Shown here one piece after another: positions 23,735 to 33,849 of a stretch of 64,000 nucleotides of DNA (position 1 is its first letter; each line of letters opens with the position of its first letter). A program made the translations under genes and the position numbers. The stretch spans positions 33,239,819 to 33,303,818 of the forward strand of contig OY986439.1 in the NCBI GenBank assembly GCA_963920525.1. Reading direction: 5' to 3'. The notes beneath the pieces were generated by a model. It had not been told where the DNA came from, ran no database searches, and was given only the letters and a program-made list of their open reading frames with translations. The stretch is from Dichetophora obliterata (lineage: Eukaryota; Arthropoda; Insecta; Diptera; Sciomyzidae).

Positions 23735-24000
23735 ATTTATGGTCCCACACTTAGCGTCATCGAGACAAACGACGAGGAAGTGGTGGTTTTTTGTCCATAT
23801 ATGAAAACTCCACGGTACCTTTTTGATAAACTACAGTTTTGCCATTCGGCTAGAAGTAATATGCTTATAGTACCGAATTTTAAATTTCTAAACTCTACTA
23901 GACTCTTCTTCATTAACGCCATTAGATTATGGAATACCTAACCCAATCACTTAAAATCAATAAATGAAATTGGGAACTTTAGGCAAGCTTTTTTTATTTT
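23735..24000 (+). mobile_element. LINE C-terminal fragment
   Basis: Reads SIYENSTVPF, KLQFCHSARSNMLIVPNFKF, then LFFINAIRLWNT followed by a stop, NHLKSINEIG and FRQAFF. The 'F..AIRLWNxLP..L' ending is the usual C-terminus of CR1/Jockey/R4-like LINE ORF2 proteins. It is followed by an AT-rich 3' tail. Confidence 0.6.
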
Positions 24001-24399
24001 TTTTTACATAATTTCTTCATATATTTAAACTTTCTCTCTTTTTAAACTTCAGCTCTTTCCTCTTCGTTCCTTTTTTCTATTTTACTTTTATTTTAGATAT
24101 ATTATTTTAAAATGTCTTCTATACTTCCTGTTAATTTTACTTACTATAATGTAAGCTGAATTATACAGTAATATTTATTCTTCATTTAAAAACTTATATA
24201 AATTTTTATATCAAATTTAAATTTAAAAACAATGTCATTTGTAATACTTTACTTTTAAGATTATTGCTTTGTATAGTAAAAGAACTTGTTCTTATTGTAC
24301 TAATATGTTGAATAAAATAATAATAATATGAACTCTTATGTTTTCATAACATACAAAAAAATCTTAAATTATTAATTTTGAATTAATATTTTTTTAAAA

Positions 24400-24600
24400 T
24401 TTAAAATTTTTGTGCAAAATTTGTTACATTTCTAAAATTTGGCACTTATTCAAAATTAAATATGACGTTTTTTGCAAAACATTCCGAATTTTACACTTTT
24501 CGATATTTGACACTTTTTGAAATTTGACACTTTTTGAAATAATTGGACAAATTGACATTTATTTCAAAATTTGATAATTTCTGTGACATGACAACATAGA
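24400..24600. repeat. degenerate repeat (tttgacacttttcgaaatt type)
   Basis: Several imperfect copies of ttgacactttttgaaatttg, the reverse complement of the motif at 1080-1390. No coding potential. Confidence 0.45.
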
Positions 24601-24823
24601 AGTAAAATATAAGGAAGTGGTGTAGTTGAAGTGAAATGAAGTATTTTACAAACACAGTGAAGTTGAAGGTGTAAATTATTGTTTATTTATTAGATGTATG
24701 CTTACTATGTAATTTTTATATACCAATTTTTTACAGAGAAATGCATTACTAAAACAAAGTAAAAGACATGAGCTCAGAATAAAACTGAAACGACAAAAGT
24801 TACTTTTAATGATTTATTAATAA

Positions 24824-25221
24824 GGGTTCTCATCTAAGCATGTAAACATTTAAACATGTATAGCATTTAACTTTTGATGAGCGATAAAGTGTAAATAGCG
24901 TAAATGTAGACAAAATGGCGGCTGCGGCTGTGACAACATTATGACTTTTTTAATTTTTAAAACTTTTAAAAACCTTCATTAACATAGAAAAATAAATAAA
25001 ACGTGTTCATATTTACTTCAACTACTTTAAATATGTAATGATTAGCGCCAAAGACAACCCTCATTCACACACGTAGATCTACATGCTTGTTTACACTACA
25101 AAATAGGCTCGGAAATGATGTAAACTCACGCCCATATACATTTTGACAGATAGCTTACGCGCATGTAAGTTCACAAGGTTTACAATGTTTACGGGTCAGT
25201 TACATGCATAGATGAGAAGCC
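24824..25221. mobile_element. TIR element, 398 bp, with 7-bp duplication TTAATAA
   Basis: Ends GGGTTCTCATCTAAGCATGT and, reverse-complemented, GGCTTCTCATCTATGCATGT. A perfect TTAATAA flanks both sides (24817-24823, 25222-25228). The superfamily is unclear, because the 7-bp flank contains TTAA, TTA and TAA. There is no ORF. Confidence 0.75.
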
Positions 25222-25611
25222 TTAATAATTCTTTTAAAAAAACTATTTTTTATAAACTATTTAAATAATATTAATATTAAAATAATACAAAAACTAAACA
25301 ACTAAAATACATACCAAATTAAACTCCTTTAAAATAAATATTTTTGTGTAGTTTTTTCCGTACTGTCGGCTTTTAACTAGTTTTTTTATATAAAAATGCC
25401 TAGTTTTAGCTTCTAACCTTAGGGCGCTAATCCACTTTAATTTCATGTCAAGTTTTCTAAGAAATTGTAAGCAAATATATAAATATTTAAGCTTAACCCA
25501 ATATGAAAAAAAAAATGAAGGCCCTTGCCACCCTAAATAATGAATGCGCCCATGAAGCAGAACTTGTGTTTTGACAGATGCTCTTGCTTAAGCCCGTATG
25601 ATACTTCATTA

Positions 25612-25690
25612 GGGGTATTCACGATTCAGTGCACTTGCCTGTGCAGTTGAGGACTTGTGCAGTTGTGCAGTTGAAACTCATTCGTCATAA
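25612..25690 (+). mobile_element. family B TIR element, single end
   Basis: Identical to the outer ~45 bp of the family B elements at 16.7 and 60.7 kb (GGGGTATTCACGATTCAGTG, then cttgcctgtgcag). The other end is missing. Confidence 0.75.
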
Positions 25691-25802
25691 AAACAGTTTA
25701 TTTTTTAATTGAAAAAATTGTTGATCATGTTCAAAATTGCACTCAATGAGACCCTCTCAAAAAAAAGAGCCGGTGTTGTAGATTTCTACTCTTCTAGTTA
25801 CA

Positions 25803-26205
25803 CAGGGGTTACACGAGACAGTACTGTTGAGACAGTTAAAAATACGTATTAGTTGTCAAACTTTGTGTCTGTGAATAAGAGTCCAGACAGTTGGTAAAAC
25901 AGTTGGCAAGATAGTAGGCAAAATAGTAAAAAATGTATATCTTATGAAGAAATTTTTGATAAAACTAGGAGCACGCCAAAGTATTGCAAATTTCCAATTA
26001 ATTCGATTAAATTTTATCATTTTCTGTCATTTGATATGCTAAATATCATTCTACTGTCCTAGATACTGTCCCACCAACTGTCTACGAAAAAGTTAAGGCA
26101 GTAGAGCAGACAGTAGCAGCCAGCTGGAAAAGTGAGAGTGAGTAACTAAAAATTTGTGAATGTGTTGCGACTGTCTTAACAGTACTGTCTCGTGTAACCC
26201 CCGTG
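25803..26205. mobile_element. TIR element, 403 bp, 5-bp duplication TTACA
   Basis: The ends share GGGGTTACACGAGACAGTAC and the next ~15 bp, preceded by CA on the left and CACG (rc) on the right. TTACA is repeated on both flanks (25798-25802, 26206-26210). A rearranged fragment of the same family lies at 44578-44700. There is no ORF. Confidence 0.8.
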
Positions 26206-26256
26206 TTACATATCTGAAAAATAAAAACCAAAAATATTATTAATCACTATGATCAC

Positions 26257-26425
26257 TATGAGCTATGGCTGGAACTAGAAATAAAATATATATTGAAAAT
26301 TGACAGAATAACGCGCTTTTGAAATTTAAGTTCTAAAAATAGCTTGTGTTTTCTGCTTATTAAGTCTAAGATATACGATGTTTTTGAAATAAAACTTTGA
26401 TTCTAGTTCCAGCGATAGCCACTAA
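26257..26425. mobile_element. TIR element, ~169 bp
   Basis: GCTATGGCTGGAACTAGAA on the left pairs with TTCTAGTTCCAGCGATAGC on the right (18 of 19). The interior is AT-rich. There is no ORF. The duplication is uncertain (TA). Confidence 0.7.
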
Positions 26426-27871
26426 TGTTGTGAACATCATATTAAAATTTCAGATGATTCGGCCGGATCGTTTTTGTTTTTCTACAACACCATGCCGAAA
26501 AAAGGAGCTTCGAGATAAATGAGTAAAGAGAATCAATGTTAACGTAACACTGTCGAGAAATACCTACTAAAACGGCTGTAGAAGCGGAACTAACATCAGT
26601 ATCCTTACAAAAATGTAACAGTATATTTTCGAAAGAGTATACTTTTGAAATTTAAAAAAATAAAAATCGATTTCATAAAAATTCTAGACCGCCTAGACTA
26701 CACTAAAGTACTAGACTAAACTACTGATTCCTGCTATAATAATTAATATTTATTAACCAAAAATTCAAAAATTTTCAGCAAAAGTTATATAATAAAAATG
26801 TTAAAAAAAAGTTACCTGAAATAAACAGTTACTTTAAAATAAAATTTTGAATGCAAGATTTTTTTCGCTTAAAAAACTTTAATGGGCTCTTAATAATTAC
26901 TTATTAAAACATTGTTTTTTCCTTTATCCAAAGTTTAGTGGACCAGAACTAAGTTACGAGGGCAATTTGAGAAGCAACTTAACGTTATCAAATGTTTTGT
27001 AGCCCCAAATTTAACTGCAGTACTTACTCATTGATACAAGTAGTGAAATCTCTAGTTATATCAAAAATAAACTATGGTTTAATTCTGTATGGTTTTGCAC
27101 CGAATTCTGTTCTTAACAAAACAAAAACTGCTTTCAATTCTGCGATAAGAACTGCCCTCGGAGCTTTCAGGTCAACCCCAAACAACAACATGCTATTTGA
27201 AGCAAATATTCTTACTTTAGAAATCCAAAGGGACTTACTATTAACCAACCAATTCAAATCCTTACTCTCTTGCCAAGATACCCCCTTTTTAAGGTGATTA
27301 AAACTTGCCCAAGTAGTAATCAAGAACCAAAAGTTGTCCCTACAATAACAAGAATAATTCGTAGCTGCCGTGATATCGACATCCCGCATGTACCAATAGT
27401 AACAACAAATAATGCGAGTATTAACTCACCCCCTTGGCTTCTTCATAATCTAGCTATCATACATCACTTCATGAACAAATTAAATCCAATACAAATCCTC
27501 AGCACTTCCGAACACTATTTTTAGAAATTAAAGAACATTTGAAAAACCACACTTTTATCTACACTGACGGCTCCAAATCGAACAGCAACACTAGCTACAG
27601 CGTCACTTCGTGCACCAAAACTATTAAAGTCTCTCAACTCCCTCAATAATAGCAGTGTATTTTCTGCAGAAATTATCGCCATCCATGAGGCATTGAACCA
27701 CATTAAAAACAGACACGGTAATTTTGCCATCTGTACAGACTCTCTCGCATCTCTAAGCGCAATATCAATATGTTAATATTGAAGGCAATGAATATGCCGA
27801 CTGTGCAGCTAAATACGCTCTCTTAGCTCCACTAACAACAACTCCAAACTTCAACTTTAATGATATTAAAC

Positions 27872-28508
27872 CAGGGACCGAGAATAACTCTTATTTTGCA
27901 ATTTTCAGATAAAAAAGGCATAACGAAAAAGTGGTCGGAGGACTTTTTTAAATATATCATTATTATCGTAATGGCAGCGGCTTCGCGAATATTAAATGCC
28001 TTTTAAATTTTTGGCTATTACTATAAAAATTAAAATTAACTGTTATTTTTTGCCTTTTATTTTTTCGGGCAAAAATAACTGTTACTTTTGACTTTTATTT
28101 TTTAGGTCAAAAATAACAGTTATTTTGTGCCTTTTATTTTTTCGGTCAAAAATATCAGGCAATTAGTATTTTTTCAAAGGCCGAATAAAAAACTTTAAAA
28201 ATTAAAAAGTTTTATAGCTCAAAATGTGCGCGCCAATGAGACGATAAAAATTGCATAAGATTTTTTTTTGCCGTTCAAGTGGCCTTTGAAAAATTCAAAT
28301 TGCCTGATATTTTTGACCGAAAAAATAAAAGGCACAAAATAACTGTTATTTTTCACCAAAAGAACAAAAGTAAAATGTAACAGTTATTTTTGCCCGAAAA
28401 AATAAAAGGCATTAAATAGCTAGTATTTTTGTCGGAAAAAATAAAAGTTAAATGATAACTGTTAATATCTGACTTTTTTGATAAAAACCATAACCGGTAC
28501 GGTCCCTG
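27872..28508. mobile_element. hAT-type foldback element, 637 bp
   Basis: Ends CAGGGACCG and CGGTCCCTG, with a perfect 8-bp duplication TATTAAAC (27864-27871, 28509-28516). Removing it restores the LINE frame NFNFNDIK to RFLKTY. Both arms consist of repeated units of the type aataactgttatttt(t)gcc / ttttattttttcgg in opposite orientation, so nearly the whole element folds back on itself. A related copy ends at 41083. Confidence 0.9.
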
Positions 28509-28878
28509 TATTAAACGCTTTTTAAAAACCTACCACTTCACTAAAAATAAATCAATTTGGAACTGTACCTCCAACTGGTACAAAGAGTGTAACCCGGATA
28601 AACTCTCTATCCATAATTATCTCATCCAAAAACAAAAACCAATAAACAGACTAGACACAATAAAAATTCTGCGTCTACGCCTAGGACATTCCAAACTCTC
28701 CCACAGTCATTTAATGGGCTTAAATTCCGATCCCATCTGCAACTGCAACATTCAACCTTCCAGCTACATACTATCCCACTATCTCTTCGATTGTCCCATC
28801 TTCTCAATGCAAAGAAATTCTTTATTCCCTAATTCCAACACCTCATCACTTCTTCACAATCCTTCTCCTTGCAACATT

Positions 28879-29524
28879 GCTGCGTTCCTTTCGTCTTAAT
28901 ATAATTGCGATAACAAATTTTCTCAAAGGAACGGCAAGAAAAACGACTCGTAGCGGGCACTACCGTTGCAGTCAAAATTAAATTCAAACAAGCAATCATG
29001 ATACAATAACTATTAGGTGTCATGAGAACGTGTGTCGTTCAAAACTGTTGTGAACTGTTATGGTAGCGATACCTTAGTGAACGATGTTTTTCTCTGAATG
29101 TGTTTTACTCTAAACGTCAAAAAAATTGTAAATTATTTCATTTAATTATTAATATTTTGCAATTATATAAATAATTTAAGTGCAATTGTTGGATCAGCTG
29201 AATGCGTCCAATGTGTGTGACACACGCGGTTTGCTTTGTTTTTTTTTTTTTTTTGTTAAGAATTCGGTGGTCGTGAGAAAATATTTAGCTGTCATGGCTA
29301 CCTAATAGTCATTGTATCAAACAAACAAATAATTAAAAAAATGAAATGACAGCTCATAAAAATATACAGGTGCGGCTCCTGTGTTTCAAATTTTTTAAGG
29401 GCTATATCACAATTTTATATGGATAGCAAAAATAAACCTATTTGTCATAGGATTATTATTTTTGTTTTTGCTTTGCATGTAAGAAAAAATAATCTGTATT
29501 ATTTTGAAGCGAATGAAACGCAGC
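28879..29524 (+). mobile_element. family A TIR element, complete copy (646 bp)
   Basis: Ends GCTGCGTTCCTTTCG and, inverted, GCTGCGTTTCATTCG. It is inserted in the C-terminal coding part of the LINE. The interior matches the 20.6-22.6 kb copy throughout (e.g. GACACACGCGGTTTG, CATGGCTACCTAATAGTCAT), with a longer T-run at 29242-29255. There is no ORF. Confidence 0.85.
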
Positions 29525-29689
29525 TATTAGCAAAATAATAAAGTTTTTAAAAAACTGTAGTATATATAATTTAATTTAAAAATAAACAAAGTACATAACT
29601 ATTCATAATATACCTATAAGCAGCTGAAGGCCATTGTTGCTATTGCTGCATATTTTATTTTTCCTGTTTATAATTGTTTCAAACAATAC

Positions 29690-30043
29690 ATTCTTACACA
29701 AGTGATTATAATAAACGTAACGTAATGTAACGGGACGTAAAGATCCGTTGGATTTCGATATCTACTAAACATTGAGGTTAGATTCGATTATTGTGCTATT
29801 TTATATTGTTGAACTACGCTTTTTGTTGAGTTTTCGTTATTAATGTGATAGTTCTTTATATCCACAGCTATGGATGACGAAGTTTTAATTGAACTTGTAC
29901 GGGAACGTGCAGCTATTTACGACAAACAACTGCCTGGCTACTGCCTATTATAATTGCTACAACGTTTTCTTACATTACGTCCCGTCCCGATGACAATTGA
30001 CAACATTTCGTTACATTACATTACGTCTATTATAATTCTACCT
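29690..30043 (+). mobile_element. Harbinger-like element, internally deleted second copy
   Basis: Matches the 3' third of the 20621-21945 element. 29870-29953 is a short ORF, MDDEVLIELVRERAAIYDKQ then LPGYCLL and a stop, which is the first ~27 residues of a MADF domain, here with an intact ATG after a splice-acceptor-like tccacag. The right TIR has decayed (TATTATAATTCTACCT). The left end is not found; the sequence jumps from a gtttcaaacaatac block to the 3' third. Confidence 0.75.
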
Positions 30044-30045
30044 TT

Positions 30046-31139
30046 AGTTTGTGTTTGGCAGCCATTGACAACAGACGATCTTGTGAATTTTGGCGAAAAT
30101 GGAAAAAAGTTAATTTTGTGTGCTCATCAAGCATTATTTTTTGGGCAAAAAAAACAGCCAAACCAAGGAAATGCTTAATAAATGCTATGGGGACTCTGCA
30201 CCATCGATTTGGAATGATTTACGAGTGGTTTACTGAATTCCGATGCAGTCGTCCAAGCACAAGTGACGCCGAACGTTCTGGACGCCCAAATAAGGCACGA
30301 GATTGTTGGGGCCATAGGCATCTCAAACGAACGGGTGTAGAGCATTTTGCGAAATCATTCGGATATATAAAAACTATCCGCAAGATAATTTGCCACGTTT
30401 GCTCACTCTCGACCATAAACGCAATCATGTGACTGATTCCTAGGCGTGTTTGGCGATGTTGAACACAGATAAGAAGGATTTTTTTCCGTCGATTAGTAAC
30501 CGTGGACGAAACATGGATCCATCACTACACACCAGAAACAAAGAAACAGTGGACTTCACCGACCGAACGTGATCCGAAGAAGGCGAAGACTGTGCTATCG
30601 GCTGGAAAGGTTATGGCGATAGTATTTTGGAATAAACGCGGTATAATCTACATCGATTACCTTCCTTCCACCGAAAAGAACGATCAATGGCGAATACTAT
30701 GCAGCCGAATTAGACCATTTCAACGACGCTTTGAAAGAGAAACGTCCCCATTTGGCGAGGAAAAAGTGTTCTTTCATCAAGACAATGCGCGCGTTCACAC
30801 ATGCCCAGCTCCCGTGGCAAAATTCCATGAAATCAAGTCCTAATTGCTTCCTCATCCAGCATATTCTCCAGATTTGGCCTCTACCAACTATTTTGTTTCC
30901 AAACCTGAAGAAATGGCTCGGCGGAAAGAGATTCACCACTAGAGAGGAGCTCATCACCAAAACAGATGTCTATTTTGAGGACCTTCCGAAAACGAATTTT
31001 TCGGAAGGAATCAAAAAATTGGAGGAACGTTGGACGAAATATATCGAGCTAAAAGGAGGATTTATTGAGAAATAAAACTTTTTGCCGTAAAAATCATTCC
31101 TTGTTTAATTTTTCACGTAATTACCAAACGGCCCTCGTA
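30046..31139 (+). mobile_element. mariner element, inactivated
   Basis: The transposase is readable in three frames: helix-turn-helix remnants at 30170-30330 (NKCYGDSAPS-like), then VTVDETWIHHYTPETKKQW (30490-30550, first catalytic D), FHQDNARVHT (30770-30800, second D), AYSPDLASTNYF (30860-30895, third D) and finally FEDLPKTNFSEGIKKLEERW and a stop at 31073. The order and spacing are those of D,D34D mariner. The right end carries a TIR-like ACCAAACGGCCCTCGTAG; the left TIR is lost where it abuts the Harbinger remnant. Several frameshifts and stops make it dead. Confidence 0.9.
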
Positions 31140-31250
31140 GCTACACTTACTCCCGGTTTCTAGCTGTACAAATCTTTAAATTTAGGCTTTTAATAAACAT
31201 TTAAAAAAAATTGGCTGCAAACCTGACTTCACTGTTTTTTTCTTTTTATT

Positions 31251-32784
31251 TTAGTCTCTAAAAAACATGAATCGGAAACTCGATGATGTAGGTATGTCAT
31301 GTTTGTAGAACTTTTTGATACTAAAATTTCAGAAAACTGAAGTTTTCACTATAGTTATAATCGAAACAGTTCCTTTTAAAATCATGATATAATATTGCAA
31401 TCAACATTAAACTTGGATTGATAACAAAAAACCTACCTGTTATTTTTATTAATATTGCAAGATAGTTTTGAATCTGCAAATAGAAAAGACTGTTTGTTAG
31501 AGCAAATAAAATATTCATATTTCTGTGATATAATATTTTCACCTGTTTTCGGTTTAATCAGCATAATTTCCTTAACATGCAATTTTGGAACTCTTATCAC
31601 TAATTGTCCAGTAATTTGTGATCTCTGAACTGAAGCTTCTGATATTTTGACCTCTTCACTTAAAGCAATTTGAAATATTTTTCCCTTAACTGTTACGCGT
31701 ATGTAGTTGGTTTCCACTTCAGCGCTTATTTGGGAGGTATCTAGATATCTGTTTAGAGTCAAAAATAATACAAAAACCATTTAAAACTATAGAAATGCTA
31801 AAAAAAATAGCCAAAAAAAGAAACTTTTACTCTGTAATAAGTAAAATTATCTTGGTTTGGCCTTGGATTTACTTGTACACATCCAATTTTAAAACATATT
31901 CATTATCCTCATCTTCAAAGGCAAAAGGTAGCTTAGCTTGATTTAGACTATAGGGGCGACCACAGGGCGCAAAGAGTTGTGGAGTCCATCTCTTTGGTTT
32001 TTCAGCAGTTTCTGCATCATTTCCTTTTCGGCATTCCTTGTGGTATTTTGCGATTTCGTGACGTATTTCGGGACAATGCTCACTTTTAGAATCCCAAAAA
32101 GCTTTAATACGCTCCTCTTCATCCTCAATGCTAGCCATCTTTTTCTCCAAATCTTTCTTTGACTGCTCGAAACGTATTTTTTGCTCATCACGCTGTATGG
32201 CATAGTTGGCTTGTTTCTGGACAATAACAGCACGATATTGTTTTAGTTCCTTTTGTGCCTTAAGTCTATCGGATATTTTTACATCCTCACAGTCGAAACG
32301 CTGCAACTGTGGTAGTGTCGCAATAACGTATTCCCTGTAATTAGGATAATCACAACATGGATTTCCGGTAAGGATCAAATCTTTTAAATTGTAATTGCCA
32401 CGTAAACTTTCGATTGAGGTTAGTTCACCAATGAAATTGAGAGTCAAATCTAACTTGTTTAAGGACTCAAGTTTTTCTAAATTCTCCACACGCTCGACAT
32501 TATTGACTGCCAAATTAAGATATTCCAACTTTTTGAGCTTGAAAAGATTTTCTATTTTCGATATAAGATTCGACTGCAAAAGCAGTATTTTTAAGTCTCG
32601 ACACCAATTATGTAAGTTTTCAATGGAGTCTATGTCCTCCTGGTGCAGTGACAGCTCCTCAAGCGTGCTTATAAGTAGCTCATTATGTTCAGCTTTCTTA
32701 CGAACTAGGCTCTCAGTGACTATTAAATAGAGAATTAGAGAATTTGCATTAATTTTGCGAAAGCATATACGAACTTTTAACCAT
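31251..32784 (-). CDS. tilB: TilB / LRRC6 (DNAAF11), dynein-arm assembly factor
   Basis: Five exons (minus): 32784-32775, 32719-31873, 31748-31543, 31473-31437 and 31320-31251. All are GT-AG and the phases close at 389 residues, close to the family size. It starts MVKITESLVRK. Leucine-rich repeats occupy ~20-130 (DLKILLLQSNLISKIENL, EYLNLAVNNVERVENL, LDLTLNFIGEL), followed by the LRR cap GNPCCDYPNYREYV. A charged helical part (~150-215) has IEDEEERIKAFWDSKSEHCP. A CS/p23-like domain (~285-355) includes ETNYIRVTVKGKIFQIAL. The family is needed in the cytoplasm to preassemble axonemal dynein arms; in flies it acts in chordotonal neurons and sperm. The first exon (10 nt) and its weak GTTCGT donor are inferred from the conserved MVxITESL start. 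The last two small exons (C-terminal ~35 residues) are the least certain part. Confidence 0.9.
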
Positions 32785-32904
32785 TTTTGACCTTAGTCTT
32801 TGCCTTAGTTGCTGTCGGGAATAATGTGTAAATATTTATTTTTTGACAAAAGTATTGGAAAAACAAACGTTGCCTTGACTACCGTTAGATCAAATTCTGA
32901 ACTA

Positions 32905-33483
32905 CACCCAAAAAAATTCTGTAGTAAAAATAAATAAAAATGTATTTAACACAAATGTAATTTAGTAACTCACCGACCAAATAAAAGTGCTATTATTTTT
33001 ACTAATTTCAATTATTTACTTTTACTACATATTTTTTAACTACAAAAAATAAATACATTTACATTAAAATTAAATGTTTTTTCATTCATTTATTTAAAAA
33101 AACTGCAAAACGTTTTTTGCCACAGTACAAAGATTGCTTTTATTATAAAAAAATCAAAGTATTTTTGTATTAAAAAAATATATTTTAAGCAGTATACTTA
33201 CCACAATTCTTCATCACGAACCTTTCATAATTATGTTAGTTGAAATTGCTATCAAGTACATATTATGCAGTTTATTTTAATGTAGATATTCTTTATTTAA
33301 ATAAATGTATGTAAACAACTACTTGCTGCATGCAACTACTTCGTGTAGTATTAATTATTTAAATGTAAATTCAGTAAAAATATATTGTATAACTACATAT
33401 GTTTTTAAAAATAAATAAAACTACATATATATGAATTAAATACACATTGTGTAGTAAATTTTACTGCAGTATTTTTTTGAGTG
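32905..33483. mobile_element. TIR element with TA flanks, 579 bp
   Basis: CACCCAAAAAAATTCTGTAG on the left and, reverse-complemented, CACTCAAAAAAATACTGCAG on the right, with TA on both sides (32903-32904, 33484-33485). The interior is nearly pure A/T with recurrent ACTACAnnnT motifs. It is a Tc1/mariner-type MITE by its TA flank (inference). It lies just upstream of tilB and may include or displace its promoter. Confidence 0.8.
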
Positions 33484-33549
33484 TACCAAAAAACCTTATT
33501 GCACCTGTCTGCTTGCTGAAAGTGCTTGGCTTGGATATAATTAACTTAA

Positions 33550-33812
33550 CCCTAACTGTGTCCACTACAATGATATCGTCCTCCAACTTTTTGCGGTGTT
33601 GCTGCATCTCAGACTGTTCCAAAATTAATTGCGTAAAACTGTACAAATATTTTTGAACAAAATCTTGTTTATTCTTTCATTTAACCCTAAAACCAAGCCC
33701 CAAAATAAATTTAGGGTTAAAAGATGTTTATAAAGGGGTGAAAAAATAGCTTTAACAAAATCGTCACAGAGGACACATAACGCATGCAAAAATATAGCGG
33801 ACACACGAAGGG
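33550..33812. mobile_element. piggyBac-type MITE, 263 bp
   Basis: TTAA on both sides (33546-33549, 33813-33816). Ends CCCTAACTGTGTCCACTAC and, reverse-complemented, CCCTTCGTGTGTCCGCTAT. A 12-bp inverted repeat TTTAACCCTAAA / TTTAGGGTTAAA lies inside (33680-33723). A coding-looking minus-strand ORF (33461-33646) runs from the element into its flank and is not taken as a gene. Confidence 0.75.
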
Positions 33813-33849
33813 TTAAAGAAGAAACGTTGCACAGTAGGGTATTTAGCCG

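Larger units (their letters stand above)
26940..29570 (+). mobile_element. LINE ORF2 3' part (RT thumb, RNase H, zinc tail), broken
   Basis: 26992-27297: LVISKINYGLILYGFAPNS..FNSAIRTALGAFRSTP, the RT C-terminus. 27540-27770: YTDGSKSNSN, SAEIIAIHEALNHI, CTDSLASL, the RNase H catalytic blocks. Then EGNEYADCAAKYAL. After the insertion 27872-28508 it continues RFLKTYHFTKNK, RLRLGHSKLSHSHLM, CNCN...HYLFDCP (zinc knuckle). The insertion 28879-29524 follows, and the end ISKIIKFLKNCSI lies at ~29527-29565. It is 5' truncated and frameshifted. It is an RNase H-bearing LINE distinct from the copy at 9.6-15.3 kb. Confidence 0.85.
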
